Shown in pieces: positions 49,601 to 61,682 of a DNA stretch of 64,000 nucleotides. A program made the position numbers and the translations under genes. The DNA lies in contig CM038908.1 of the NCBI GenBank assembly GCA_021904315.1, positions 28,540,501 through 28,604,500 of the forward strand, given 5' to 3'. The notes beneath the pieces were generated by a model. It did no database searches and was not told where the DNA came from. It saw only the letters and a list, made by a program, of their open reading frames with translations. Source of the stretch: Sphagnum magellanicum (lineage: Eukaryota > Streptophyta > Sphagnopsida > Sphagnales > Sphagnaceae). Numbering within the stretch: the first letter of the stretch is position 1; each line of letters begins with the position of its first letter.

Positions 49601-51499
49601 CTAGCCTATAAAGCCATGTACCATATGTGACACCTAGTTTAGGCCGCCTATTTTATTTTAGGTGGCATTTATCATAGTTGAAGGCTAAATTGCCTAGGCT
49701 ACCTAAGCAACCTAAGGCCCCTTGGGTGACCTAAGCTAGGTTTAAGACTAAGGTGTAAGCAAAATAAACTAAACAACTAATTACCATATCAAAATTGGAA
49801 CAAGTAGATTTAAAATAACAACAAAACCCATTATGGAACATTGAATGTTTTCATTTCAATGACTAAATATGATATATGTTTATTCTAATGTGCATTGATT
49901 TTCATATTTCAAACCATAAAAGTAAGTTTTACGTAGGATTTTCAAAATACAAGTAGCTTTTGACATTTACTTTTCATTGTGGGCTTTTGGTTTCAAGTAG
50001 GTGTCAAGTAGGTTTTTACAAAAAGGATATATATTTTTTGATGACTTGCTAAAACATATATTGATCTTCATTTCCTAACTTATTACATATCAATTTCACT
50101 AACTTTTCTAACTAAAAAGTAGGTTTGAACACATATTTTTTTAGTCAGTTTCAAATGTACTTTCTATCTACTTTTTAAATTCATTTTCTCTTAATTTTTT
50201 AAAAATTAGATTCTTATAAACTTAATAGAGCCAACTAATGCTACTTGACACATACTTTCAACTAATTCAATGTTATTTTATGATAGTTATATGAATGGCG
50301 CAGGGTTAAAGTGGAAACGTCTACTTTTTTGGTATACTTTATCTTGCTTTGACCCACTAGGCAACCTAAATCACCTAAGATGAACCTAGGACCATTGTTT
50401 TTTTAGGAATCTTGGAATATCAAAGGGGTGGCTTTTATTAGTTCAATTTTGGTGCTTTTATGACAATATTATAAATGCCAAAGTGTGAGGCCTTTGGTTA
50501 ATTAAAGTTTAAATAAGTTGAAAATTAGTTACATGCAACAAAAACAATCCATGGAGAGGTGGTGAAAACTCCATTTTTTAAATAGCAAAAGTTGGTTACC
50601 TCTACAAAATGAAAATATAAGTCTTGATGTACATGGCCTTTAGTGTAGGAGGCTTTTTAGCAATGCACCAAAATGCCAATGTTTTTTTTGAAAACTTGAA
50701 ACAAGGCCTTGATGGGTATTTTTTTCACATAAGATCATGATTATTTGATTGAACCAAAAACAAAATTTAAGAGAGAAAATAATTTAACAATAAAATAGCC
50801 CCCAAGGCAACTAAAAAAACTTATCGAGAACTAAAACAAAGTAGGAAAGAAAACTCAAAGAAATTTTTTTTGAAGAAGAAATGTCCTCCCAATTCAATGA
50901 ATTAATTGTTCAACTTTTTAACCCTTGAATTCTAGCAATGGCAATAAGGTCCACATAGAATGAACTTAGAATATACTTCTTCAACCCAAAAAATGTTCTG
51001 AAAAGGAAACCAACCAAGGTATTTTTTAATTAAAAGTGTGGGTTACACAACTCTACACCCAAATTTCACTTGTTGCCAATATTTCCTAGAATGTGCATTT
51101 TTCATGTTATAAAGTACTAGTCTTACATAGTGTGCACAACAAAAGTAAAATAACTCAAATGCTAGCTATTTACATAGAAATCATTACAAACTACAACAAA
51201 AATCTATAAAGATCCAGAAACAAACATTGTCATTTAGGTGTTTGAACTAATGCATCCATACGTTAAAATGTTTTGCAACTTGTAAATTCTTGGAGGACTG
51301 CCAAAAAACATTCCACCAAAAGCCACGTTATTAGCATCCATAAGTCTTGGGAATCAACAAACAAAAATTAACAACATGGTCCACCAAAATCCACATTGCC
51401 ACACGTCCATAACTCCTAGGAATTAACAAACAGAATTTGGCAAAATGTATTGCATTTGAAAACATTTGTCACAAAATAAATGTCAACTACAAAATTGCA
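46641..51499. other. AT-rich intergenic DNA
   Basis: No gene seen. Includes the inverted repeat at 49364-49426. Near 49630-49750 and 50345-50395 there are repeated 'aggc(a/t)acctaa' phrases, possibly a degraded repeat. Confidence 0.4.
49364..49426. other. 19-bp inverted repeat (hairpin)
   Basis: GCAACTACATGACTATGTG (49364-49382) pairs with CATATAGTCATGTAGTTGC (49408-49426) with one mismatch and a 25-base loop. Related 'tagtcatgta' phrases occur near 54950-55090 and 40975-41060, suggesting a dispersed family. Confidence 0.7.
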
Positions 51500-54240
51500 T
51501 TCCATAAGTTGTTCACCATTAAGCTTCCAATTGGCAAACCTTGGCCTCCTTCCATTCTTCAAATGTGGCATCATATGGAAAGCTTTTTAGTGTAAAAAAA
51601 GGTTGGCAAAACATGCCCACAACAGTTGGGAGATGTTCACACAACCTATTTCATAACTTTGATATAGAAATGAAAGGGTTGAAAATGTGTGTTCATCCTC
51701 AACACTCCTTAATACTTGAATTGTAGCAATTTCCACCAACTTGAAAAACTATGGAAAAAAGTTTTTTAGTACTTGAAAAAGGGATAAAGTTTTGTCATAG
51801 TTGAATAAAGGGGTTCACATGAAATGGAGGTTCCATGGCTACAACAACATTAACTTTCATGGTGCATTTGAAAATGCTTTGTTGCAAGTTCATAACTCCA
51901 AGCGATAAGATCAATGGAGACACTACATAATGACCTTACAAATTGCCCTCATAACAATAATGACTTTTGATCAACAAGAAATGTCGTTCAAAATTTTGTT
52001 CAACATCATCATGTAACCAATATTGAAGGTAGCAAAACCCCCAATGCATTTGTTGGTTATTTGTAGGAAATCGATTTATTAGTTATTTTGTTAAGGATTT
52101 TGCAACACGTGCAAAATAATTCAACACAACAATTTAGTAAATAAAAATTTAAAAAAATGTTTCGAATGAATGTTTAAAAAAGAGGAACATACATGCACAA
52201 AACTATTTCAACTCCTCCATTATGTTGTTGTAAATATCCAAATTGACATGCCCAAGTCTTCCAGTGAGATGATCTAAATAAATAACGTAGAAAATGTGTT
52301 TTGCACATTGAAATGCCAGATATTCAACCCTAGGAGTATTCAAGTCAAGTTCGGAAGTAATCGGCATTAGTGACACAATGCCATGTTTGCAATCCAAAAC
52401 ATCTTTGAAGTCCTTGAATGTTTTTGAAATGTAGCATGTATTGGGGTTAATGTAAAGGCCATAAAGTTGGCCTTGACACACTTTAACGGTTGCCACGAAA
52501 TCACAACAAACATGTATCTATTTGTTGTGAAACTTTTATGAGAATGTGAATTGTTTGAAGCAACAATAACAAGTATGCAAACCCAACAAGCACATAGATG
52601 TCAAATAACAAATCAAAATTTGTCCAGGCCATTACAATTTCCTTTCAATTTTGAGCCATCCTTGATAGTAAAGGTTTGTATTAAGAAAAAACCCTTTTAG
52701 CACATGATTCAACATTCTTATCCATCAGATTTTGACATTTTTCAAGATTTTGTTACCCTTGTTTCCCATTCATTTGGCCAATTTTGTGAACTCCATGTGC
52801 TGTTTGGGACTATGAGAAAATAAAACATACATAAATTGTAACAAAATTTTGATATGGGAGACCATTAGTAAATGAAATAATGTTTGTACAACAAGGTTTG
52901 TACAATGGTTCATACAATGAATTCTTTCATAATGAGGAGAAAATTTGTCTTGTATTTGCTTTGTCACCCCATTCCTAGACCCTTGCCATGAAAAATAAAC
53001 TATTGCAATTAGATCAATGAAGGAAAGAAATTTAATAATTTTCTAAATAACCAAAAACTTGAATGTGAATTAATGTATTTGGGCTCAAGAACTAACTTGA
53101 AACACTAAAACACCATCAACACTAAATGACAAGAGCTTGTTTGCAATTTCCTTTACAACATTGCCATTGTGTATTGAAGCATCCATTATTACTTGAATAA
53201 AATTATTTGCAAATCCTCCTTCAATCACACATGTAATAGAAATCAAAATTGGCAACCAAGTCTAATCTTATAGAACATAAGCATGCACTAAAATCCACAA
53301 TTGGTTGTCAATTGTTGTGATTTCATTACATGTCAATGCAAGGAACTATGAATCAGCAAAAACTTCTTTTGTTTTGTAAAACATTTGTGTATACATAAAT
53401 TTTGCCATACCCCAACCAAGTGAATCGCTCCAATGTTTCTTTACTATCATTGGAAAACCCAAAAATAAAAACAAAGGCCTCAAGCTTTCATATTCTAACA
53501 TTGACCTACCTTGCTTTAAAACAAATGAAATATTGTTGCAAATTGTTGCCTCTTCCTACCCCTCTTACCCTTGAAGTGCCCTTACACTTGTTTGATCACT
53601 ATTAAACGGTGAGTGCTTGTAAAAATGACTTAATTTTGCACATGTTGACATTTTTTTATTAGTATACTATTTATTTTTCATAACCCCAATATGTGGCAAA
53701 TTCTTTGTGGCCTTCCTATTTTTGGCATGCTTCTCAAGTGTGTCAAACTTGGGACCCAAAAGCATGTCATTCCCTCAAATTGAATAACACACAATGCACT
53801 TCACTTGGTGCATTCCCCATTTTGGCCTCGTTGCATTTTAGCCCAAGGAAAAGTTGAAGTCTAGGTATCCTAGCATTTTCTTGAAACCTCATAACTTTTC
53901 TTGATTTTTTTCTTTGGAGGTTCAACGACATTGAGAATGTCTATAATTTCACAAACATCAAGAAGTGGGGCAACATAATATGGTAAGCCATTGGGGCAAA
54001 TCAATGTAACTACATGATTACTATGCATAGATGTTGATAACAAATCATCCTTGTTGTCAAAAGAGCTTGTTTCGGAAAACAAGTGCAATAAAGAATGTGA
54101 TACATGAGAAGGAACTGAAATTGGGTTTTCATCATTAGCATTCAAGCTAGATTGGAAATATTTCTCCAAGGTTGGTATTGTCTTTCTTTTTGACATTTCG
54201 ACAATTGATCCCTTGCACTCATAACCCAAGATTATTAGGA
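51500..54240 (-). mobile_element. hAT-like transposase relic (ZNF862-like type)
   Basis: The minus-strand order is as follows. An N-terminal piece from 54229 (MGYECKGSIVEMSKRKTIPT, then a Ser-rich stretch) is followed by a region near 53750-53870 resembling the zinc-finger-like front of this family. HCMNHCTNLVVQTL then HSPKQHMEFTKLAK lies near 52770-52910 (family CMAHRTNLAVQTL...SPKRHMEF). KVCQGQLYGLYINPNTCYIS, then VEYLAFQCAKH, lies near 52210-52490. These are hallmarks of plant hAT-related ZNF862-like transposases. The frame has many stops and frame changes, and the C-terminal dimerisation region is not recognisable. Terminal repeats and target duplication were not found, so the ends are approximate. 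Confidence 0.68.
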
Positions 54241-56083
54241 GAATATGCTAAACTAACCCCAAAAACAATGAATTAAACTTAGAACTTCTTGTGAAATTAA
54301 AATATGGAGTAGACAATTAAATGAAATAATACACAAACATCAAGAAATCCAGTGCCCACAAAACATCATAACCAAGGTTTGGAAGAAAAGAAATTTCCAT
54401 TTGATGTCGTAAGTTGCCACCAAGCCAACTTCTAAGTGTTGCACCATTGTGTTATGCTATACCACCAAGTTAAAGAATGTGACCTATTACTAGATTCCCC
54501 ACTCTTTTGAATCTCCAATGCCCGCTACTTTGAATCATTTTTTTAGGTAACTTCCTTTGGAAGTCTTGATCATCATAAATTATCATAATCTTCCCATCAT
54601 GATTTACACACTTAGCAATGGAACCCACTACTTAGGAGCTAGGACTTAGGCGATGAAAAAGTGCAAAAAAAAGAAGTAGTCTAGCAAATGAAGGGTCTAG
54701 ATTGTTCATATGACAACAAGACCTAAATCTAATGACTATTAAGTTATGGGCATGGCAATAAAGCATTTAGGTTATTGAGGAAGTAGTGACAAATTCAAGT
54801 TGTCATGCCTATGATCTTACTAGAGACATTTCACTAGCCTATTTTCTATGGTGTAATTTGGCTACATATCACCAATAAAAATAACATAGCCTAGGACTAG
54901 GTAGCTTAGCCTATAATCTAACCAATATATATAGAGGTTAACATGTAGTTGCAATTCAATAGTCATGTAGTATTGCAATTTGCAATGTAATTGCAATGTA
55001 GTCACAATGATGATTAAAAGTATTACAACTAAGGATGTATGATGACATGACTAAAAGTAATATATTGTTGTTAAATGTTTTAGTCATGAAGGACAAGTTT
55101 TGGCATTATGATCATATTGTTCAATATCAAAATTATATTTGAAATGGGAATTGCACAATATAAATAATTCATTTCATAGTTTGTGTTGTTGTTTAGAATA
55201 TTAATTGGATGTGATGATGTTGATCAAATGAATTTATTAAATGTCTATTTCAATGTTGTCTGATTTTTTATTACAAAAAGAACCTTTGATCCCAATTATG
55301 AATTTTTTTTTGTTTTTGATAGACCTTTTAGTCTAATTCTAAGACTAATTCTTTGGGTTTTTGAAACCTCCAATTCCAATTTTTTCTTAATAAAATTGGA
55401 GTTTGGTCCAGTTTCATCTCCATTGCACATAATTAAACTTTTTCTTGGGTTTATTCTTAGTTTGTTCAACCAATCCACGCAATGCAAAATATATTTTAAA
55501 TGTACAACTAATTGACATTAATTGCTTGCATAAAAATTAGGGTTAAAATTTTTTTCTTAAAGTTATACTTATGTATTGAGAGGATTCAAAAATGTTGAAT
55601 GAGGGACAATGCCCTTGGTTTAGGTTATAATGTTTTTAAAAAAATGGTTGGTTACCCAATCTAATTTAAATGGTGGTTCAAATAAAATGTGAAACCTTCA
55701 TTCTAGAGCCCCTAGAACTTGACCTCTAACCTTGATTTAAACCTACATAAAATCAAGAACCTATCAACATTAATGTATTCCTTTTATATTTGTAATTTAA
55801 ATATGGTGTTTTGTAGTTCAAAACATGTTTAATTGTAGAAATTCCATCATATAGTTGAGAATATGTATCATGCCATGTGATATTAGTTTAAGTTGTAAAG
55901 GTGTAAAGTTTTAAATGGAGAATACAATAGAAATTGTTCTCTTGACAAATTTTCAATGTATTTATATTTATAATAATTTACAAACCTAATAATTTTGAGT
56001 TTGTAACATTTCAAATTTTTATTCTTTTTATGTTATAAAAAGAACTGAACTTTGAATGCTAAGGGTGCCAATTCTTTAGGGTG

Positions 56084-56120
<37 letters not shown>

Positions 56121-57884
56121 GGTTTGTGTATTTTGGAATCTTCATGGGTTAGTTACAAAATGAAAGTCATAATTGGGAAAGAGGTCATTATAGCGAATTC
56201 ACATATACTTGTATTTTATATAATTATCAATTGGGGGAAAGTTATATGCACAATTCGAAACCTTGGACATGTGGCATGGGGTGAAACTATGATCGGGAAG
56301 TACCCCAAAGAACCCTGTCAAGAAATGGTTAAGGAATTAAAATTGGCCAAATATTATTTTTGGGCATTTCCTTTAAGCGTTTTTAATATTCTAGATTATT
56401 TTTGTTGTGTTTATTTATCACATGCCAAAGTATACCCAAAATATGCCAAAATAGATGGGAATTGTTAAAAATTTGTATTACTAATTTCCATGACCTTTTT
56501 AAGAATCATGAACCTAATTTTTGGAAATTCATAACTAAATTAAAATTACTCAATCAATTATCTAATAAGAAATAAAATAAAATACCATCTAAAATAACTT
56601 AAAAATTTATGTGTTATAAAAATCCTCCTCTAAAATATGTGTCAATTTAGTGTTATCGACAAAAAAATTCAAGGAACATAACCACTATTACTTTCTTGAA
56701 GGAATATCAAAATTCAAAATTTTTTAATTTCAAAGTCTATACAACCTAAGTTAATTTATTAACTAAAGACATCAATGAAAACATTTAAAAAGTGTTTCTT
56801 ATATTTTTTCAAAGTTTGAAGGGTCGAGCAAAATGAAAATGTGACATTTTTTGTGGTACCAACTATTCATATTTTGACATGGTGCCTCTTATTATCTCCA
56901 ACAAATATTTCATAGTTTTTGTTGAAGAATAAGGCAAACGCCACACATAAGCCAACAAATTGGGCATTATTCCATTTGCTCATTAAAATTTTCACTTGAA
57001 ATTTTTATAAGCCACTTGTACAAATCATTTCAAATAGATAAAAAGGTGACACAATGTCATAAACAAAGAAAAGGATATTTTGAATAGTGAACAATGTTTT
57101 TCAATTTGATAAAATTGTAAACATCCTAGTGGGTGGTTATTGATTATATTGGGGCCAATACACATATTAAAAGATATGCAATAATGTTACCTATACATGG
57201 CCTAATTTTATGCTTTAAGTGGTGTATGTAATATATTATTTTCACATGGTGGATTAAAGAAGGTGTGTTGCTTGAACAAACATAGAATGCTTATAAAATA
57301 TCATGCAAAATTTATTACATTTAATCCACCTTTTGAAATCATGATATTATATTGCTTAAGAATATTTTCCATTTATAACAATGTTGTAATCATTTTGGGT
57401 AGAATGTAATTATGATGTTATTTATTTATTTATTTATCTTTTTCATACATGATGTGCAATATGTTGTAGCTACATATGGGTCCAAGATAAATCAAATATC
57501 TATATTTTCAAATCACAAATGAATAACATGTACATTATATACATGAATTTTTATGTTTATATGAATTTTTTGTAATAAAATGTTCAACTTTGTTATATAT
57601 ATATATAATTTTCATTTGAATAATTTTTTATTAAAAAAAATCAATAGATCTTCTTCTCATTTGTTTCTATAGGTTGTAAAAATTTTGTTTCATGCACATG
57701 GAAAACAATGGGTAATGAAATTTATAAATAACATGGTTTTTGTTCTTACATGAATGCATATGTTAATGTTGTTGAACATTTTGCAATTGATTTGTTATTG
57801 TGATACATCATAAGAAATATACATACGTACAAACTATTCAATTCTTTTGTTCATGTTCATTCCATATGTACTAGTGTAGCCTAC
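54241..57884. other. AT-rich intergenic DNA
   Basis: No gene seen. Contains the (TA)n run at 56086-56119 and a degraded 'tagtcatg' repeat patch near 54950-55090. A 138-codon frame at 56052-56468 spans the TA run and has no family features. Confidence 0.4.
56086..56119. repeat. (TA)n microsatellite
   Basis: About 17 TA dinucleotides without interruption. Confidence 0.93.
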
Positions 57885-58262
57885 ACCATTAGCCCAAGTG
57901 TGAACACATTGAAGACTCAACCAAAATTTCCTCCCAAACCCAATTTTTGCAATTTGTTTGAATTTCTAACAACCAAATGCACTCATAAAGCAATATCTTC
58001 AAAACTCTATTAAATCTAAGTCATCGAAGGCTTTCCAACAACACCAAGAATGCCCCCATATTCCAATACAAATTTTGTTGAAATTTCATAAAGAAAATGG
58101 TTCAATTTCCAAAAAGTCTCAAACAAAGTCAATGCACCCCTAGTCATTGAGAAATTTCCAAAGATACCAAGAGTGTGGCATGAAATGTTGTGGTCTAGGA
58201 GATTTTAGTTTGACGAAACAAAACAAAACAAACTACATTGTTTCATAGATAGGTTTGCATTT
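57885..58262 (-). repeat. Dispersed repeat family B, inverted copy
   Basis: Reverse-complement partner of 27360-27785, about 30 kb away, with the same order of blocks from 'gtgtgaacacattga' to 'caaactacattgtttcatag'. Confidence 0.75.
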
Positions 58263-60814
58263 TTAATCCATAAAAGTCCATAATCATGTTCATTATTACA
58301 ATTTTGAAATTATATGACTAAGAATTTTTTTAAAATGAACAAAAAAAATTGTATTTTGTCATAAGTTTGCAAATTGAAAATGTTTTATGATTGCAATCAC
58401 TTGCAAATGTGACAAGAGGGTCAATATGTATCAATATGTGAATGGATTGGAGGTCTTTTATTTTGTTTGGAAAATCATTCAATCTTGTAGCATGTAAGGT
58501 GTGTCAAACCTTAATGAGAAGATCCTGCAATCTTTCAAGAAATGTATAAGAATGTTGGAGGACCAAATTGTTGAATCATTGCAAATAATTTTTGTGTAAC
58601 CTCCCACAATAATTAGGTGAATTGTGCAAGCCTTCCATATCATGACAACTTATGTATGGTTTAAAATATTATCCAATTTTGCTTATCATGTATTTTATAA
58701 GCTTTAGAATTCTATTACATAATTTTCCATCTCATATTTGCACCCAATTTGAACCTATGGATTTTTTTATGGAGACTTTAGAATTTTAAATAAAAGGTTT
58801 GAAAAGTTAGTTGAAAAAACCTATAATTTATGGAGCAATTTCCCATTGACTTATTTAGTTATATGAAAAACCCTAGAAAATTGTCAAGGTTGACCATAAA
58901 ACAATGTTGGAAATTTTAGTTGCTCTAAGTGTTTATTTTTGGGTGTGAGTATAGAGATAAGACCCTAAAACCATGTCAGATAATGGTGGAAATTGTGAAC
59001 TTTTTTACATGTTTTTTTCTTGACAATTTAAAGTTACATTAATCAATCCAAGTTGTGCTAATGATTAATAGGAATGTTCAGGGATTCAAATTACAAATTC
59101 ATTAGATTAAATATTGTGTTTTGGTTTTTAAAAAATATTTTTGAACTTGAATAGGTGCTACGTAAAATTGTGGTTAATTTTACAAAGGACTAGATAAAGG
59201 ATTATTGTATAACATAATTTTGATGGTAAGAAAATTTAGATGATAGTAACTTGTTACCCAAGTTCAAAAAACATTCACAATTTAAAAAATATGGAATTTT
59301 AAATTTGTGAAAATTCAAAGTATTTTTCAAAATTTTGAATTTTCAAGAGTCCTTTACCACATGTAAACGGGGTGTAATGTGCATGTCATGCAAAATAAAG
59401 TTGTAGTTTATGATATAAGAAACAAAAACCTAAAGTAATTAACATATTTTAGTATGATTCAAAATTATGATAGATTTTCAAAATGAAATGCAAAATTTGG
59501 CAAAATTTACACACTTTGAAAAATTCATATTTATTCAAAAATGATTAATACAAAACATGTGTTCTATTGGGAAACTATTTTTTAAAGTAACAAATTGCAA
59601 AAGATTTCATTCAAAAATTCTTTCATATGAAAAAATGAAAAAGGACTAAAAATGACTCATAGTCCTTTTGTAAAGTAATCACGTTGGCTCTTATTTGCGT
59701 ACTTGCACCTTTTAAACTAAAGGATGAGAATTTTGACTTGGAAAAACAAAGTATATAATATTTTCATCTAATCCATTGTTTTTGGAACTTAATTCAATTT
59801 GTTGGCTTACAATATTTTTCTTCATTTTAAAAATTAAAGTTATTAGATAATTGATTATCATAATTATATACAAAACAAACAAACTTGTTGGGATTGAAAG
59901 TGAATGTCAACATTCAAATCTTGTTATAATGGTGTTTTAATTAAATGTCATAAATTGAACATGATCATGATTAACCTTTTTTAATATATAAAACAATTTA
60001 TATTCAAACCATTGTTTTAGGAACACACCAATTATTACCTAATGATTTGGTAGATACATGTGGTTATATTGATTGTGTTTGATTCACATTTGCAAAAACA
60101 TTAATGAAATTACCATGCATTTTATATTGTCCATAGTCGTAAAGTTCATAAATTTGAACAAATGTAAAACATATTGAAATAAGACACTTTTTTAATTGTG
60201 TTAAATTTTGGACTAATGGGGGTGTTTGCACATTACGGTAACCTTATATGGACGTCAGAATGGTAGTTTTTCATGCATTTCTTAGATACAAAATAAAAAT
60301 AAAAATAAAAATTATTGAAATAATAAAAAAAACTCACTTATTTAAAACTATCATAATCAACCTTTCAAGAATGAAAAAGTTAAATTAAAATCATGGACTG
60401 CTAAGAAGTAATGGACCTTTGAATTTTGCCCACACTTTTCGTCACACCTGCAAAACTTATGGATTTGGACTTTTATTTTACAATGTGTTAGTTTTATGTG
60501 TTTGAAACTTTAGGATATTGGATGAATTATGTTTTAAAAACTAAAGATTTATTGAATGAATGGAATGTGATTTTAATTTATTATGCTATGGACTTTTTTA
60601 AATCCCAAAAATCGTAATAATTTAAAAAACCATTTTGAACATCTAAAAATAATTATTAAATTTTTTTTGTGATATTTGTGATATGTCTTGTAGCATCATG
60701 ATTTGAAAATGGAAATGGAAAAAAATGTTACTTTCAATATCATCGAAATATTCATATTTTAAGCCAATTTTCAACTTCGTTGTAAATATGTAACCAAAAA
60801 GAGAGGGTCCTAAA
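58263..60814. other. AT-rich intergenic DNA
   Basis: Very AT-rich with no gene, structured repeat or RNA gene that I can support. Composition changes sharply near 60815, the edge of the Ty3/gypsy element. Confidence 0.45.
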
Positions 60815-61682
60815 AACACAGCGCACTGATTGCCTTCAATGAAACCAAGCGTCCATGTTCTCCTGAGTCACTCGCATACAACTCAGACCTCCAAAAACAC
60901 AACACACAACCTACCTACTAGCTCTTTCAGACGAGCATCACAAAATCACAGACCTGCAAGCATTTTTCTTCCTACACAACAGCAAAACAAGATTTCAATG
61001 GATCTATCTCTTGCCTTACACATTCCCACAGATGCTGGCAAGGGAAACTCTCTTGTTTCATTACAAACTCTGTACATTCCCCGAAAGCACAAACTGCTTT
61101 TCGTCTGAGATGTTCACAGAAACATCAGATTCCTAGCACTCTCTGAGCTCTCTCTAATTCTCCTGCAGTAACTTGACTGATTTGTCAGGCGCAGCGGAAG
61201 TTTCTAACCTTCAACCAAGCTACCCACACACTAAGCTTTCTCTACCTTTTCATAATGATTGCTCCTCCTCTTCCTCCTCCTTTTCTGTTTGTGCTCTCTA
61301 ATCACCAAAAATCTGCCTCTCTCCTTCACTAAGCTCCTTCTTCTCTCCAAAACTCCGTCACACCCAAGCGTCCTCCCGTTCTGTTCTACACCAAGCTTCC
61401 CCATCAAGCTGTTTCCTCCTTTTCCACCTTTCGGTGCATCAATGCAGCGCCACTCCTCTTCATCATTCGCGCCGCCTTCACTCTTGCACACCCACTCACA
61501 TAAACGTCCCATGCACAGCCATGCAGCCGTCATGGAGAAAAACATCCGCCGCCAAAATCAAGACGACTTAATTATACCAAAGCACACCCTCAATGCCCGG
61601 GTGTTCACATTGGGTGGAAACCCACTTTCGTGTTACATATGTAACCCTTCCCTTCTTAGACAGTTGAGTCCCTCAGCTTCAT
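60815..61682 (-). mobile_element. Probable 3' LTR region of the Ty3/gypsy element
   Basis: Downstream (minus strand) of the pol region, composition stays distinct from the AT-rich flank up to about 60815. A purine run on the minus strand (complement of CCCTTCCCTTCTT at about 61647-61659) has the character of a polypurine tract, just before the likely LTR. TG and CA ends fit an LTR of roughly 60.83-61.64 kb. The matching 5' LTR lies outside the window, so the ends are an inference. Confidence 0.45.

Noticed and set aside
56052-56468. 138-codon frame
   Set aside because: It is carried open through a (TA)n microsatellite (repeated Tyr-Ile) and has no domain.
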